Shown here piece after piece: positions 23,710-35,026 of a stretch of 64,000 nt of DNA. The DNA lies in contig JAJHZJ010000413.1 in the NCBI GenBank assembly GCA_023548195.1, positions 16,217,941 through 16,281,940 on the forward strand, read 5' to 3'. Origin of the DNA: Bettongia penicillata ogilbyi. Lineage: Eukaryota > Chordata > Mammalia > Diprotodontia > Potoroidae. Made by a program: the position numbers and the translations under genes. Every line of letters starts with the position of its first letter. The first letter of the stretch is position 1. The notes under the pieces are model-generated. The model saw only the letters and a program-made list of their open reading frames with translations, searched no databases and was not told where the DNA came from.

Positions 23710-24655
23710 AACACAAACTCAGAAGAGGACAACAATGATAAAATATCTATGTATAAAACCTCAAAGGGTAACATCGGTTAGTCTCAAGCCTGAAAAGTCA
23801 CCTTGGAAGAGCTCAAAAATATTTCAAGTAAGAGAGGTAGAAGAAAAATTATAAAATAGCTAAAACTTATGCAAGAGAATTATGAAAAAAGAGTAAACTG
23901 CATAGAAAAGAAAACACACACACAAAAAAAGAATTCTTTAAAAAATATAATTGATGAAATGGAGAAAAAACAACTCCACTGAAGAAAACAATTTCTTTGA
24001 ATGTAGAATTGTCGAAATAGAAAAGGAAGTACAAAAGCCAACTGAAGAAGAGGATTCCTTAAAAATTATAACAGGGCAAAAAGAAGCTAATGACTCTTAG
24101 GGAAATCAAGAATCTGTCAAACTAAATCAAAAGAATGAAAAAATAGGAGAAAATGTAAAATATTTCATTGTAAAAACAACTGACCTGGAAAATAGACCAA
24201 GAAGTAATTATTTAATAATTATTGGACTACCTGAAAAGCATAACAGAAAAAAAAAACCAGTCATTGAAAGAATCCACAGCATACGTCAAAAAGAGATCAC
24301 AAAATGAAAACTCCAAGGGATACTGCAGTCAAATTACGGAACTATCAGTTCAAAGAAAAAAATACTGCAAGCAACCAGAAAGAAACAATTCAACTGTCAA
24401 GGAGCCACAATCAGAATTACACAGGATTTAACAGCTTCTACATTAGAGGATCAAAGGACTTGTAATATGATAATCCACAGAGCAAAGAACTTGGATTAGA
24501 ACTAAGAATAAACTATTCAGAAAAATTGAGCATAATTTTTTCAGTGGAAAGGTGGAAATTCAGTGAAATAAATATCTTTCAAAGTTTCCTTATGAAAAGA
24601 CTAGAACTAAACAGAAAATTTGATCTCCAAATACAAGACTCAAGAGAAGCATGAA
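23710..24655 (+). pseudogene. L1 ORF1, heavily decayed
   Basis: Pieces of L1 ORF1p can be followed through changing frames. A coiled-coil region starts near 23810 (EELK-type words). DLENR-like words of the RNA-binding domain lie near 24185, and an ARKKQFN-like C-terminal segment near 24380, followed by LGLELRINYSEKLSI-like words near 24495. It is more diverged than the inserted HAL1 ORF1 that follows, consistent with greater age. Confidence 0.65.
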
Positions 24656-25538
24656 AAGGTTAATAAGAACAAAAAATCCATGGTATCCAAAAAGGTTAGA
24701 CAATTTACATTCCTATATGGGAAGATGACACTTATAACTCTTAAGAACTGTATCTGGGGGGGAGCAGAGGGGAACAAAGCCAAGATGGCAGAATAGAAAG
24801 ATGTATACACTAGCTCTTTCCCACAGCCCATAAAATACCTGTGAAAAAAGACTCTCAACAAATTCTAGAGCAGCAGAAGCCACAGAACAAAGGAGTGGAG
24901 GACATTTCCAGCCCAGGGTGACCAGAAAGGCCAATGGGAAATGTCTGTCACACAGGAAGTAGAGCGGAGCAAAGCCCAGCCTTGATGGCATGGCACAGCA
25001 CTGGGAGGAGGATTAAAGCAGGCCTCAGAAGCTGAATGCCCAGAAGCAGTAGCAGCAGTTTGCAGATTCCTCAATCCACAGGTGCCAAAGGAGAGTTAGG
25101 GTGTTTCCTCAGTTGGCCAAGAAGGGAGCAGGGTCTTCCTATATCTTGGTCCTCAGACAGTAGAGGAGGCCACATCAGGTGGCAGCAGCTCCCACAGCAG
25201 CCCACATGCATTGTTGGTTCATAAAACACCTGGGGGAAATGAGCAGCTGATCCTTACCACAGCCCTGTGTGGCAGCCCTGGCCCCACCAAATGCTCCTGA
25301 AGGAATTGAGCAGCTGATCTGAATCTCAGTCCCCAGTGTTGGCTTGGTGGAACTGGAGGCCAGGTAGTTGTGGAGATGAAAATCTACCACTCACAGATTC
25401 TGGGCACAAAAGTTTCTGGTTGGTCCCAGAAGGTACATGCTTGATTTTGTCATCTTGGAGGAACTAAGATCTTACAGACTCCCAGAGTATACCCTATACC
25501 TGAAAAAGGATCCAAAAGTCAAGTAAGTGGCTGGGAAA

Positions 25539-26649
25539 ATGGCCCCCAAAAAGGGAAAAAAATAAGACTATAGAAGGTTACTTTTCAGGTGAACAGATAT
25601 CTTCTCCCATCCTTGTGGATGAAGAACAAGAATGCTTACCATCAGGGAAAGATGTAAAAGTCAAGGTTTCTGTATCCCAAACATCCAAAATAAATATCCA
25701 GTGATTCCAGGCCATGGAAGAGCTCAAAAAGGATTTTGAAAATCAAGTAAAAAAGGTGAAGGAAAAACTGGGAAGAGAAATGAGAGAGATACAACAAAAG
25801 AATGAAAAAGAAGTCAATAGCTTGCTAAAGGAGATCCAAAAATGCTGAAGAAAATAACACCTTGAAAAATAGGCTAGCTCAGTTGGCAAAAGAAGTCCAA
25901 AAAGCCAATGAGGAGAAGAATGCTTTCAAAAGCAGAATTAGCCAAATGGAAAAAGAGGTTCAAAAGTTCACTGAAGAAAATAGTTCTTTAAAAATTAGAA
26001 TGGAACAGATGGAGGCTAATGACTTTCTGAGAAACCAAGAAATCACAAAACAAAATGAAAAGAATGAAAAACTGGAAAATAATGTGAAATATCTCATTGG
26101 AAAAACAACTGACCTGGAAAATAGATCCAGAAGAGAAAATTGAAAAATTCTGGGACTACCTGAAAGCCATGACCAAGAAAAGAGCTTAGACACCATTTTT
26201 CATGAAATTATCAAGGAAAACTTCCCTGATATTTTAGAACCAGGGGACAAAATCAATATTGAAAGAATCTGCAGATCACCTCCTGAAAGAAATCCAAAAA
26301 TAGAAACTCCCAGGAACATTGTAGCCAAATTCCAGAGTTACCAGGACAAGAAAAATATATTGCAAGCAGCTGGAAAGAAACAATTTGAGTAGTGTGGAGA
26401 TATAATCAGGATAGCACAAGATCTGGCAGCTTCTACATTAAAGGATTGAAGAACTTGGAATATGATATTCCAGAAACCAAAGGAACTAGGATTAAAACCA
26501 AGAATCACCTATCCAGAAAAACTGAGTATAATACTACAAGGGAAAAAATGGTGTTTCAGTGAAATAGAGGGCTTTCAAGCATTCTTAATGAAAAGACAAG
26601 AGCTGAAGGAAAATTTGATTTTCAAATGCAAGAATCAAGAGAAGCATGA
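25539..26649 (+). pseudogene. HAL1 ORF1, broken
   Basis: The start codon at 25539-25541 is followed by MAPKKGKK and then a stop. The A run has seven bases where eight would keep the frame. The rest of the protein is recognisable: coiled coil around 25715-26040 (NRLAQLAKEVQKANEEKNAFK and later SLKIRMEQMEAND), then DLENRSRREN, the RNA-recognition domain, and LGLKPRITYPEKLSIILQGK near the C-terminus (26485-26550). Several other stops are present (for example after SRREN at 26141). Expected intact length is about 365 residues. Confidence 0.85.
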
Positions 26650-27283
26650 AAAGGTAAACGGGAAAGAGGAAGCATAAGGGTCTCACTAAAGTTGCATTAT
26701 TTACATTCCTACATGGAAAGACAATATCTGTAACTCTTGAAACGTTTTCAGTATCTGGGTAGGTGGTGGGATTATACCCATGCACACCCACCCATGCCCC
26801 CCCCCACACACAGAGAGACAGAGAGAACAAGGTGAGTTGAAGGGGAAGGAATTCTATCTAAAACAAAGAAATTATGGGATAAGAGAGGAATATATTGGGA
26901 GGAGGAAGGGAGAAATGGAATGGGGCAATTATCTGTCATTAAAGAGTCAAGAAAAAGACTTTTCAATGGAGGGGAAAAGGGGGAAGGTGAGAAGGAAAAT
27001 GGGAAGCTTGCTAATCACATTTGACTTAAGGAAGGAATAAAATGCACACTCATTCTGGTATGAAAATCTATCTTACAATATAGGAAAGTGGGGAAAAGAG
27101 GATAAGCAGGGTGGGGGGGATGATGGAAGGGAGAACAATGGGAGGAGGGAGCAATTAGAAGTCAATGCTCTTGGGCAGGGACAAGATCAAAAGAGACAAT
27201 AGAAGAAATGGGGGCACGATAGGATGGAGGGAAATATAGTTAGTCACACACAACATGATTATTTTGGAAGTCATTTGCAAAAC

Positions 27284-27286
<3 letters not shown>

Positions 27287-27375
<89 letters not shown>
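27287..27375. repeat. Pure (AT)n run, about 44 units
   Basis: An uninterrupted AT dinucleotide tract of 89 bp in the HAL1 3' UTR. It sits between the GCAAAACTTC block and CCTATATTGAATTGCTT, blocks that lie side by side in other copies, so the run expanded after insertion. Confidence 0.95.
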
Positions 27376-27376
<1 letters not shown>

Positions 27377-28197
27377 CCTATATTGAATTGCTTGCTTTGC
27401 TTGCTTTGCCAAAGGGGATGGGTGGGGAGGGAGGAAGGAGGAGAAGTTGAAACTCAAAGTTTTAGGAACAACTGTTGAATATTCTTTTTGCATACAACAG
27501 GAAGACAAGAAGCAAAGGTAATGGGGTATAGAAATTTATCTTGCCATACAGGACGAAAGAGAAGATGAGGATAAGGGAAGGGAGGAATGTTAGAAGGGAT
27601 GGCAGATTGGTGGTAGGGGTAATTAGAATGCTTGGTGAGGGGAGGTGAGAGATGGGGAGAAAATTTGGAACTCAAAATTTTGTGGAAATGAATGTTGAAA
27701 ACTTAAAATAAATAAATTTTAAAAATGAAAAAAGAACTGTATTTCTATTAGGACAGTTAGAAGGAGTATACTTAGAGAGAGTGGGCATAAGTTCACTTTG
27801 ATATGCTGATAAAAAAATTACTTAAGGAATGAAAAGAAAAGATTATACTTGGAGAAAAGGAAAGTGGGAGGCAGAATTATATCACATTATAAAGCATGAA
27901 AATCCTATTAGAGAAGAGGGTACAAAGGGAAGGGATGAATATTGTTTGGATTTCACTATCGTTGGATTTGGCACAAAATGGGAATAGCACGTACATTCAG
28001 TAGAGAAATCTATCTTTCCCTACAGAGAAAGAGGAGAGGAAAAGGGAAAGTAGTGGAATGATAGAAGGAAGGATAGATTGGGGTAACTGGTGGTCAGAAG
28101 TAATAAAACACTGTTGAAGAGGTGAAGGGTGAAAGGAGAGAGAAAAGTATAAAAAGGAGAAAAAATAGGATGGAAGGAAATACATAGTAATTATAAT

Positions 28198-28285
28198 TAT
28201 AAATGTTAATGGGATGAACTCTCTCATTAAAAAAAAGCAAGTAGTAGAGTGAATTGAAAAACAGAATCCTACAATATAGTGTGTG

Positions 28286-28379
<94 letters not shown>

Positions 28380-29535
28380 TAGATCTCTCTTTCTAGAGAG
28401 GGGGTAGGGGTGGGAGTGGTAGGGAGAGTGCGAGAGGGCAGAGAGACCCACACAAAATAAAGATAAAAGGCTTTAGTAGAATATATTGTGCTTCAGCCGA
28501 AGAATAAAAAAAAAAAAAGCAGAGTAGCAAACCTGAACTGATTAAGCAAAAGCAAAAATAGATCTAATTAAAAGAGACAGAGAAGGAAACTATATCTGGT
28601 TAAAAGACAATGAACCAATATCAATATTAAACACATAGGTGCAACAAGTCGTAGAGTATCTAAATTCTTAGATGAGAAGTTGTGAGATATGAAAGAAATT
28701 GACAGCAAAATTATACTAGTAGGGGAGCTCAACCTTGCCCTCTCAGAACTTGATAAATCTAACCACAAAATAAGCAAGAAAGAAGTCAAGAAGATGAATA
28801 GAATTTTATAAAATTTAGATATTATACAACTCTGAAGAAACTTTAATGGAAAATAGAAAGTAATACACCATTTTTTCCCTCGCAGTTCATGGCACCTACA
28901 CTTTCCCATGTATTAAGACATAAAAACTTTACAATCAAATACAGAAATGCAGAAATATTAAATGTATCCTTTTCAGATCATGATGCAATTAGAGTTACGT
29001 GCATTAAAAGACCAAGGACAGATAGGCTAAACACTAATTGGAAACTAAATAATCTGATCCTAAAGAATGAGTGGGTTAAACAACAAATCGTAGAAACAAT
29101 CAGTAATTTCATCAAACAATAATAATGAGATAATATACCAAAATTTATGGGATGCAGCCAAAAACAGTTCAAAGGGGAAATTTTGTATCTCTAAATGCCT
29201 ATATGAATAAAATACAGAAAGAGTAGATCAATGAATAGAGCATTCAACTAAAAAACTACAAAAAGAAGAAATTAAAAGTCCCCAAATTAGAAATTCTCAA
29301 AATCAAAAGATCAATTCTAAAGTTGAAATTAAGAAAGCTCTTGAATTAATAAATAAAAACTAAGAGAAAGTTTTAGGGAAAAAAAATAGGTAAACCTTTA
29401 TTTAACATTTTAAAAAAAATAATGAATAAAAACAAATTACCAGTACCAAAAATGAAAAGGGTGAATTCACTAATGATGAAGAAGAAATTAAAACAATCAT
29501 TAGCAGTTATTTAAATCCATCTCAAGCAAGTTTAC
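28198..29535 (+). pseudogene. L1 ORF2 endonuclease and linker, decayed
   Basis: Begins with NVNGMNSLIKKKQVVE, the ORF2 start. A (CAGA)n(TAGA)n tract interrupts the endonuclease. The later frame at 28889-29122 contains NVSFSDHDAIRVTC, where SDH is the conserved Ser-Asp-His of the endonuclease active site, and WKLNNLILKNEWVKQQIVE, a typical L1 linker. Multiple stops follow. The reverse-transcriptase core is absent. Confidence 0.7.
28287..28379. repeat. Compound (CAGA)n(TAGA)n microsatellite
   Basis: About 45 bp of pure CAGA units switch without interruption to about 48 bp of TAGA units, inside the L1 endonuclease region. The single C-to-T difference between the units suggests one repeat grew from the other. 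Confidence 0.95.
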
Positions 29536-29984
29536 AAAACATGCTACTTGTGGCAAGGGTATGTGTGTGTGCATGTGTGTGTACGTGTGTGTGTGTGTAT
29601 GTTTGGCTGCACCAGCATTGACAGGTGTGAAACTATGTAGCAGGGAAGAAATAGCCTTGACTATGATCACTGATTGGCCATCGGTTAGATTCCTATTTTA
29701 CCTAAATGTTTTTACTAACTTAGTGCTAATCAAAGTTAGTTCTATATTTTTAGATGACTGCTTTCAATTCTCTATAAAATTGTGACCCCAGTACAAATTC
29801 TTGACTGTCTTACCTTAGATATGGCTCCAGTTCTGTGCAATGCTTGAACTACCATAACTCTTTCAGAACTCCTACAGTGATCATTGTATTTTCCATTTAT
29901 TAATCTATTTTGCATGTTCAGTAACAAGTGTGTTTCCTTTGTCTCCACAAAAAGTGACATGGTTCCCTAGAAGAATCAGTTTCC
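29536..29984. other. (TG)n run and no gene
   Basis: GT-rich microsatellite at about 29557-29605, then unique-looking sequence without coding signal. Confidence 0.5.
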
Positions 29985-30075
29985 ACTATTTAAAAATTGA
30001 CATAACTCTTTTGTATCCCTCATAGAATTTAGCACAGTGTTTGGCATACATGAAAGTTTCAATAAACACAGGGTT
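29985..30075 (+). mobile_element. L2/MIR-type tail relic
   Basis: The sequence TTGTATCCCTCATAGAATTTAGC, CAGTGTTTGGCATACATGAAAG, TTTCAATAAACA follows the order of the common L2/MIR tail ('gtatccccag..ttagcacagtgcctggcacatag..caataaa'). Confidence 0.6.
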
Positions 30076-30718
30076 GTTGATTCAGAACAGAGGGAAAAAA
30101 GCAAATGAATAGTAAGGAGAGCAAAATGGAATGCTGCCTGAAAAGTGTGCCAGTTGATTAGTTGAAAAAATGACTTCACGATACCATTTTGAATTGAAAA
30201 TGCTGAATTGTTCTGTAATCCCTTTCAGCTTAATCTTTCCTAATGTTTCAGAGGAAGCTGTTCTGTGAAGATTAGGTAGAATTTCACTGCTTAGAAGTTG
30301 TGTGGGTGGGAAGAAAGGAGCAGAATAACAAAATGTGAAATTTGCACAATAACACAAATGAAAATTAAATATGTTAGTCTAGGGTTCTTCTGGGAATCTG
30401 ATTGACTTTGAAAAGGCAATATTATACATTTCTACTCCATCTTCTTTGACCAGTTGTATGCTCTACGGAATCTAACACAAGTATCAGTAACCTGGTTTAT
30501 TACTTCCTAAGTAATTCTTAACCCCCAAATGCAACACTCAACACATAACAGGGCAATTTCTTCCTATCAAAATGTTTACTCAAATTTCTGTGACATTATC
30601 TGGTCTTCCAAATCCTTCAAGGTATGCACAAAATCAATACCTAAAGTTAGTGTGTGTTTGTGTGTGTGTATGTGTTTAGAAAAAGCACACCTAATTTCTT
30701 TCTTTCCTTTTTGTTTTG
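30076..30718. other. No gene seen
   Basis: Unique-looking sequence, with a short GTGT run at 30650-30675 just before a T-rich edge where the next element begins. Confidence 0.45.
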
Positions 30719-31749
30719 TAATAAAAATTTATTTATTTAACTTTTACATCCATTTTCACAAAATTTTGGGTTCTAAATTTTCTCCCCTTTTATCCCCTCC
30801 CCCCAGCCTAATACACCGAGGAATCTAATTTTCCCTATCATCAGTCTGCCCTCTCTTCTATCATCCCTCCCTTCTCTTGTCCCCACCTTCTCTTTTGTCC
30901 TGTAGGGCCAGAAGACTTTCTATTCCCCATTAACTGCATTTCTTATGAACAATACTAACCAGTTCTTCCTAAAACTTTGAGTTCCAAATTCTCCCCATCC
31001 CTCCCTCCCCATCCATTCCCTTTGGGAAGGCAGGCAATTCAATATAGGCCCTATCTGTGTAGTTTTACAAATGACTTCGATAATAGTCATGATGTGTAAG
31101 ACTAACTGTATTTCCCTTCATCCTATCCTGCCCCCCATTGTTTTTATTCTGTCTTTAGATCCTGTCCCTCACCGAGTGTTGACTTCAAATTGCTGCCTCC
31201 TCCCATTGCTCTCCCTTCCATCATTTCCCCCCCTTGATTATCTCCTTCTCCCCCACTTTCCTATACTCTAAGATAGGTTTTCATACCAAAATGAGTGTGC
31301 ATTTTACTCCTTCCTTTACTCGAATGTGATGAGGGTAAACTTCTTGTTTTTTCTTTCCCAGCTCTCCTCTTTTTTCCCTCCACTAAAAAGTCTCTTGCTT
31401 GCCTCTTGAATGAGATATAATTTACCCCCATCCATTTCACCCTCTTTCCTCCCACTACATTTCTCTCTCACCATTTACCTTAATTTCTTTTAAGATATGG
31501 TCCCATCCTATTCAATTCACTCTGTGCTCTCTGTTTCTGTGTGTGCGTGCATGTGTGTATCTGTGTGTGCATGCAAACATGCACATGTGTGTGTGGATGT
31601 GTGTGTGTGGTCCCACCAACTACCCAGATACTGAAAAGTTTTAAGAATTACAAATATTGTCTTTCCATGTAGGAATGTAAACAGTTCACTTTTGGTAAGT
31701 CCTTTATGACTTCTCTTTGCTGTTTACTTTTTCATGCTTCTTCTCATTC

Positions 31750-32787
31750 TTATGTTTGAAAGTCAAATTTTCTTTTCAGCGCTGGTCTTTTCATCAAGAA
31801 TGATTGAAAGTCCTCTGTTTCATTGAAAGACCATATTTTCCCCTGAAGTATTATGCTCAGTTTAGCTGGGTAGGTGATTCTTGGTTTGAGTCCTAGTTCC
31901 TTTGACTTCTGGAATATCCTTCGATATCTTAATGTAGAAGCTGCTAGATCTTGAGTTATCCTGATTGTATTTCCACAGTACTGAAATTGTTTCTTTCTAG
32001 CTGCTTGCAAGATTTTCTCCTTGAGCTGGGAGTTCTGGAATTTGGCTACAATGTTCCTAGGAGTTTCTCTTTTTGGATCTCTTTCAGGTGGTGATCGATG
32101 GATTCTTTCCATACTTATTTTACCCTCCAGTTCTAGAATATGAGGGCAGTTTTCCTTGGTAATTTTATGAAAGATAAGGTTCTTTTAATTGTCTCTCCTG
32201 GATGTATTTTTCAGGTCAGTTGCTTTTCCAATGAGATATTTCCCATTATCTTCCATTCTTTCATTCTTTTTTTTTTTGTAGTTTCTTGCCTTTTCATAAA
32301 GTCCTTAGCTTCCATCTGTTTCATTCTAATTTTTAAAGAACTATTTTCTTCAGTGAGCTTTTGAACCACCTTATCCATTTGGCTAATTCTGCTTTTTAAA
32401 GCACCATTCTCCTCATTGGCTTTTTGGACTTCTTTTGCCAATTGAGTTAGCCTATTTTTAAAGGTATTATTTTGTTCAGCATTTTTTTGGGGGGTCTCCT
32501 TTATCAGGCTGTTGACTCGCTTTTCATGATTTCCTTGCATTGCTCTCATTTCTCTTCCCAGTTTTTTCTCCACCTCTGTAATTTGATTTTCAAAATTCTT
32601 TTTGAGCTCTTCCATGGACTGAGACCATGGAAGACTATTGGAGGTTTTGGATGCAGAAGCCTTGATTTTTTTATGTCTTTCTCTGATGGTATGCCTTGTT
32701 CTTCCTCCTCTGAAAGGATAGAAAAAAATACCTGTTCATCAGGAAAGTAACCTTGCATAGTCTTATTTTTTCTCCCTTTTTGGGCAT
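31750..32787 (-). pseudogene. HAL1-like ORF1, frameshifted
   Basis: Frames in order on the minus strand: N-terminal QKGRKNKTMQGYFPDEQVF (out of frame with the ATG at 32787 because a base is missing after it), then a coiled coil in the frame 32615-32211 (LKKNFENQITEVEKKLGREM, QLAKEVQKANEENGALKSRI). The RNA-binding and C-terminal domains follow in the frame 32112-31750 (EKILQAARKKQFQYCGNT, LGLKPRITYPAKLSIILQG), ending in FDFQT plus stop. At least three frame changes. N-terminal acidic residues (EEEEQG) keep the family pattern. Confidence 0.85.
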
Positions 32788-33330
32788 TTTCCCAGTCAGT
32801 TACTTGACTTTTGAGACTTTTGCTGAGATGATGGCATATTCTGGGAACCTGTAACTTCTCAGTTCCTCCAAGGTGGCACAATCAAGGGAGAGGTGTTTTC
32901 TCTTCTCCTGACCTGCACACTGGTCTAGGAGCAACCAAAAACATTTCTGCCCAGAATCCACAAATGAATTCCCTCTCCAGAGCCTCCACCAACTAGCCAG
33001 CCAGTGCTCCTCCTCACCCGTGGGCGTAGCTCAGGTTTGAGAATCAGATCACTGGCTCAATTCCCCCGGGGGTTTTAGGCAGAGGTCTCCCAGGGTTGCC
33101 ACTCAGGACTGAGATTCAATCAGCCCTTCAATTCCCCGAAGTGCTCTAGGTAGAGGGTTCTGAAAATTGCAGCTGCCAGAGAACTTTCACTGACTTTTGA
33201 AGCTGTCTGTGGTGTTTGTGGGTTTAGGAATCGGGGAATTGCTGTGGGTGGCACACTGAGTCCTGATCTAGGTCTTGTCCCTGCTGCTCTGTGCTTGTCT
33301 TTTCTGTGCCCATCATCTCAGAGAGGCTTA
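32788..33330 (-). promoter_or_regulatory. Distinct L1-type 5' UTR (putative promoter)
   Basis: About 540 bp upstream of ORF1, GC-richer than the flanks, with repeated GATTCAATCAG/GAATCAGATCA words and CTCCCAGGGTTGCC. It does not match the 5' UTR shared by the other HAL1 copies except close to the ORF1 start (TTTTCCCAGTCAGTTACTTGACTT antisense block). Promoter role is inference from position. Confidence 0.45.
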
Positions 33331-34296
33331 TTTAGGGCAATCTTACAAGTGCTGAAAAATATAATGTGAAAACTATAATGATTTCTATCACTGTAGGGTT
33401 TTTGTAAATAAAAATAGCTGGAGCATATCAATTTGGGAAAACATCACACTTCACTTGAATGAAGAGGACACCCTTATAACTAGCATCACATTTCTCCTAG
33501 AGAGCTCTGTAAGATATGATCAACTTCCTAACTTGCAAGCATTCTAACACCTAAAGTTATTTACTAAATCATACTAAAGTTATTTAAAAAGAAAACTGTT
33601 AAGTACTTCTGTTCACATTTTATCCATACTGGGTAGGGGAGTACATGAAAATTTTATTTCAGACACATACATATACATATATACATGATGTATGTATAGA
33701 CACACACATATATGCACATATTATTTAAATAATTAATCCTTAACTTTTATTGTAAACAAAAATATAAAATATTATTATTCTAAAATATATTTTCTAACAA
33801 ATTGATGCATACTTACAAATGTAGATGATATACCACATCTACAAATGGATTAATTTCAACTTTGAGACTAAAATTAAGTGAAAATGTGGAAATGAATATA
33901 TTTCTTCAGTTTCATATCTTATTTTTCATTCCTTTACCTTGTTACAAAATGTTTCACTATTAGTATTCCCTTATCCCTTCTCCTTCACTATCAGTTCTTC
34001 ACTACTAACTCAAGGAACTTGACAGTCTCTTGGAATTGTGATGAGATAATGCACTGTGGATTGAATATCTTAGGTGTAGTTCAATTTCATATTGTTTCTA
34101 ATGTTTTCTGATTGTCATGCAATCACTAAAACTTCAGTGTTTTGTAATGTATCATAGAGGAATATATTTTCCTTCATTTCTATGACATATAATGTAACTA
34201 AATCATTTTAATATTTTCAATTACAGCTAGTGATTATGTTTTCCATTTTTCATTAACATACAGGTATAACATGCTTTTTTTAAAAAAAGAAAGAAA
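33331..34296. other. No gene seen; short CATA microsatellite
   Basis: AT-rich unique-looking sequence with a CATATACA-type stretch at about 33663-33722. Confidence 0.5.
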
Positions 34297-35026
34297 TGGG
34301 GTGCAGCCAAGATGGCTGAGTAGAAAGACTCACATATGCTAGCTCCGAACCCACAGCCCATATATTTCCTGCAAGAAGAACTCCCCACAAATTCTGGAGC
34401 ATTGCAAGTCACGCAGAAAGACAGTGGAAAAGATTTCCGTTCCAGAGAGCCCTGGAGAGTGGTCCCCAGGGGTCCATCGTGCCCTGGAAAGCAGAGCCCA
34501 AACCTGCGCTGCCCTGGCCGCATGGCCGAGAGGAGCAGATCCAAGCAGGCTTCAGGGACAGAACCTCCAGGGGCCGGGAAGGTCCCTCCACCCACAGAGG
34601 ATACAGGTCAGTGAGAGAGACTTCTGGGCTGGCCAAGAGGGGAGCAGGGTGTCTCTGTGACTCGGGCCCCCTCGGGAGGCAGCTGCAGAGGCAGCAGCAG
34701 TGGCTCCCAGTACTCCCGGAGCAGCAGGCAGAAGTTCAGGGCCATTACTAGAGATCTCTGCATACACCCCCTGAGGGAACTGAGCCTGGGAGATGGCCCT
34801 GCCCCCCACCTGCTCCATTACTGTAGGTCTATGAACAAAGCCCCTGAGGGAACTGAGCCTGCGAGGCAGCCCTGCCCCCACCCCAGCACCAGAACTTAAG
34901 CTCACATTGAATAGCAGCCACACCTGCTGCGGAAAGCCCATTTGAATCTCAGACCCCAAGCACTAGCTGGGCGGATCTAGGTGGGGGTGGAAAGGAATCT
35001 CAGAAGTCAAGTAACTGGCTGGGAAA
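34297..35026 (+). promoter_or_regulatory. L1/HAL1 5' UTR (putative internal promoter)
   Basis: GC-rich 730-bp segment, the best-preserved 5' UTR in the window. The CCAAGATGG block is near its 5' end and CTGGGAAAATG leads into ORF1. Open frames on both strands here (for example 34336-34614 and the minus frame 34959-34552) follow the high GC and are not conserved as protein between copies. Confidence 0.5.

Larger units (their letters stand above)
24756..27731 (+). mobile_element. HAL1 (ORF1-only), full length with target-site duplication
   Basis: The target-site duplication AAGAACTGTAT flanks it at 24743-24753 and 27732-27742. The left site reads TT/AAGAAC, compatible with L1 endonuclease. Contents in order: 5' UTR with CCAAGATGGCAGAATAG (from 24780), ORF1 (25539-26649), purine-rich 3' UTR containing a (TA)n run, and a terminal AATAAATTTTAAAAATGAAAA tail. 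No ORF2 sequence in about 2.98 kb. It lies inside the older L1, between its ORF1 and its spacer. Confidence 0.85.
23330..29535 (+). mobile_element. Old L1 LINE (5' UTR, ORF1, spacer, ORF2 start) split by a HAL1
   Basis: The left piece 23330-24755 carries a 5' UTR remnant and a decayed ORF1. The right piece 27732-29535 carries the inter-ORF spacer, the ORF2 endonuclease start (NVNGMNSLIKKKQ near 28205) and linker up to a KRVNSLMMKKKLKQSLAVI-like RT beginning near 29460. The HAL1 between them is flanked by a target-site duplication, so both pieces are one element. It ends abruptly at about 29535 without RT core or 3' UTR, which implies a later deletion. Confidence 0.65.
30719..33330 (-). mobile_element. 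HAL1-like element with a different 5' UTR
   Basis: The 3' half (30719-31750 on the plus axis) is nearly base-for-base the 3' UTR of the HAL1 at 11763-14562. It includes the CCTTTTATCCCCTCCCCCCA, GGAAGGCAGGCAATTC and GTGTGT blocks. ORF1 follows at 31750-32787. Upstream (32788-33330) the 5' UTR has no CCAAGATGG start and does not match the other copies; it begins somewhere near 33330. No ORF2. No target-site duplication found by eye. Confidence 0.7.

Noticed and set aside
27155..27508. 117-aa minus-strand frame with a long Tyr-Ile repeat
   Set aside because: Crosses the (AT)44 run in the HAL1 3' UTR.
28268..28379. CRISPR-like regular repeat array
   Set aside because: A simple tetranucleotide microsatellite without spacers, in a vertebrate genome.
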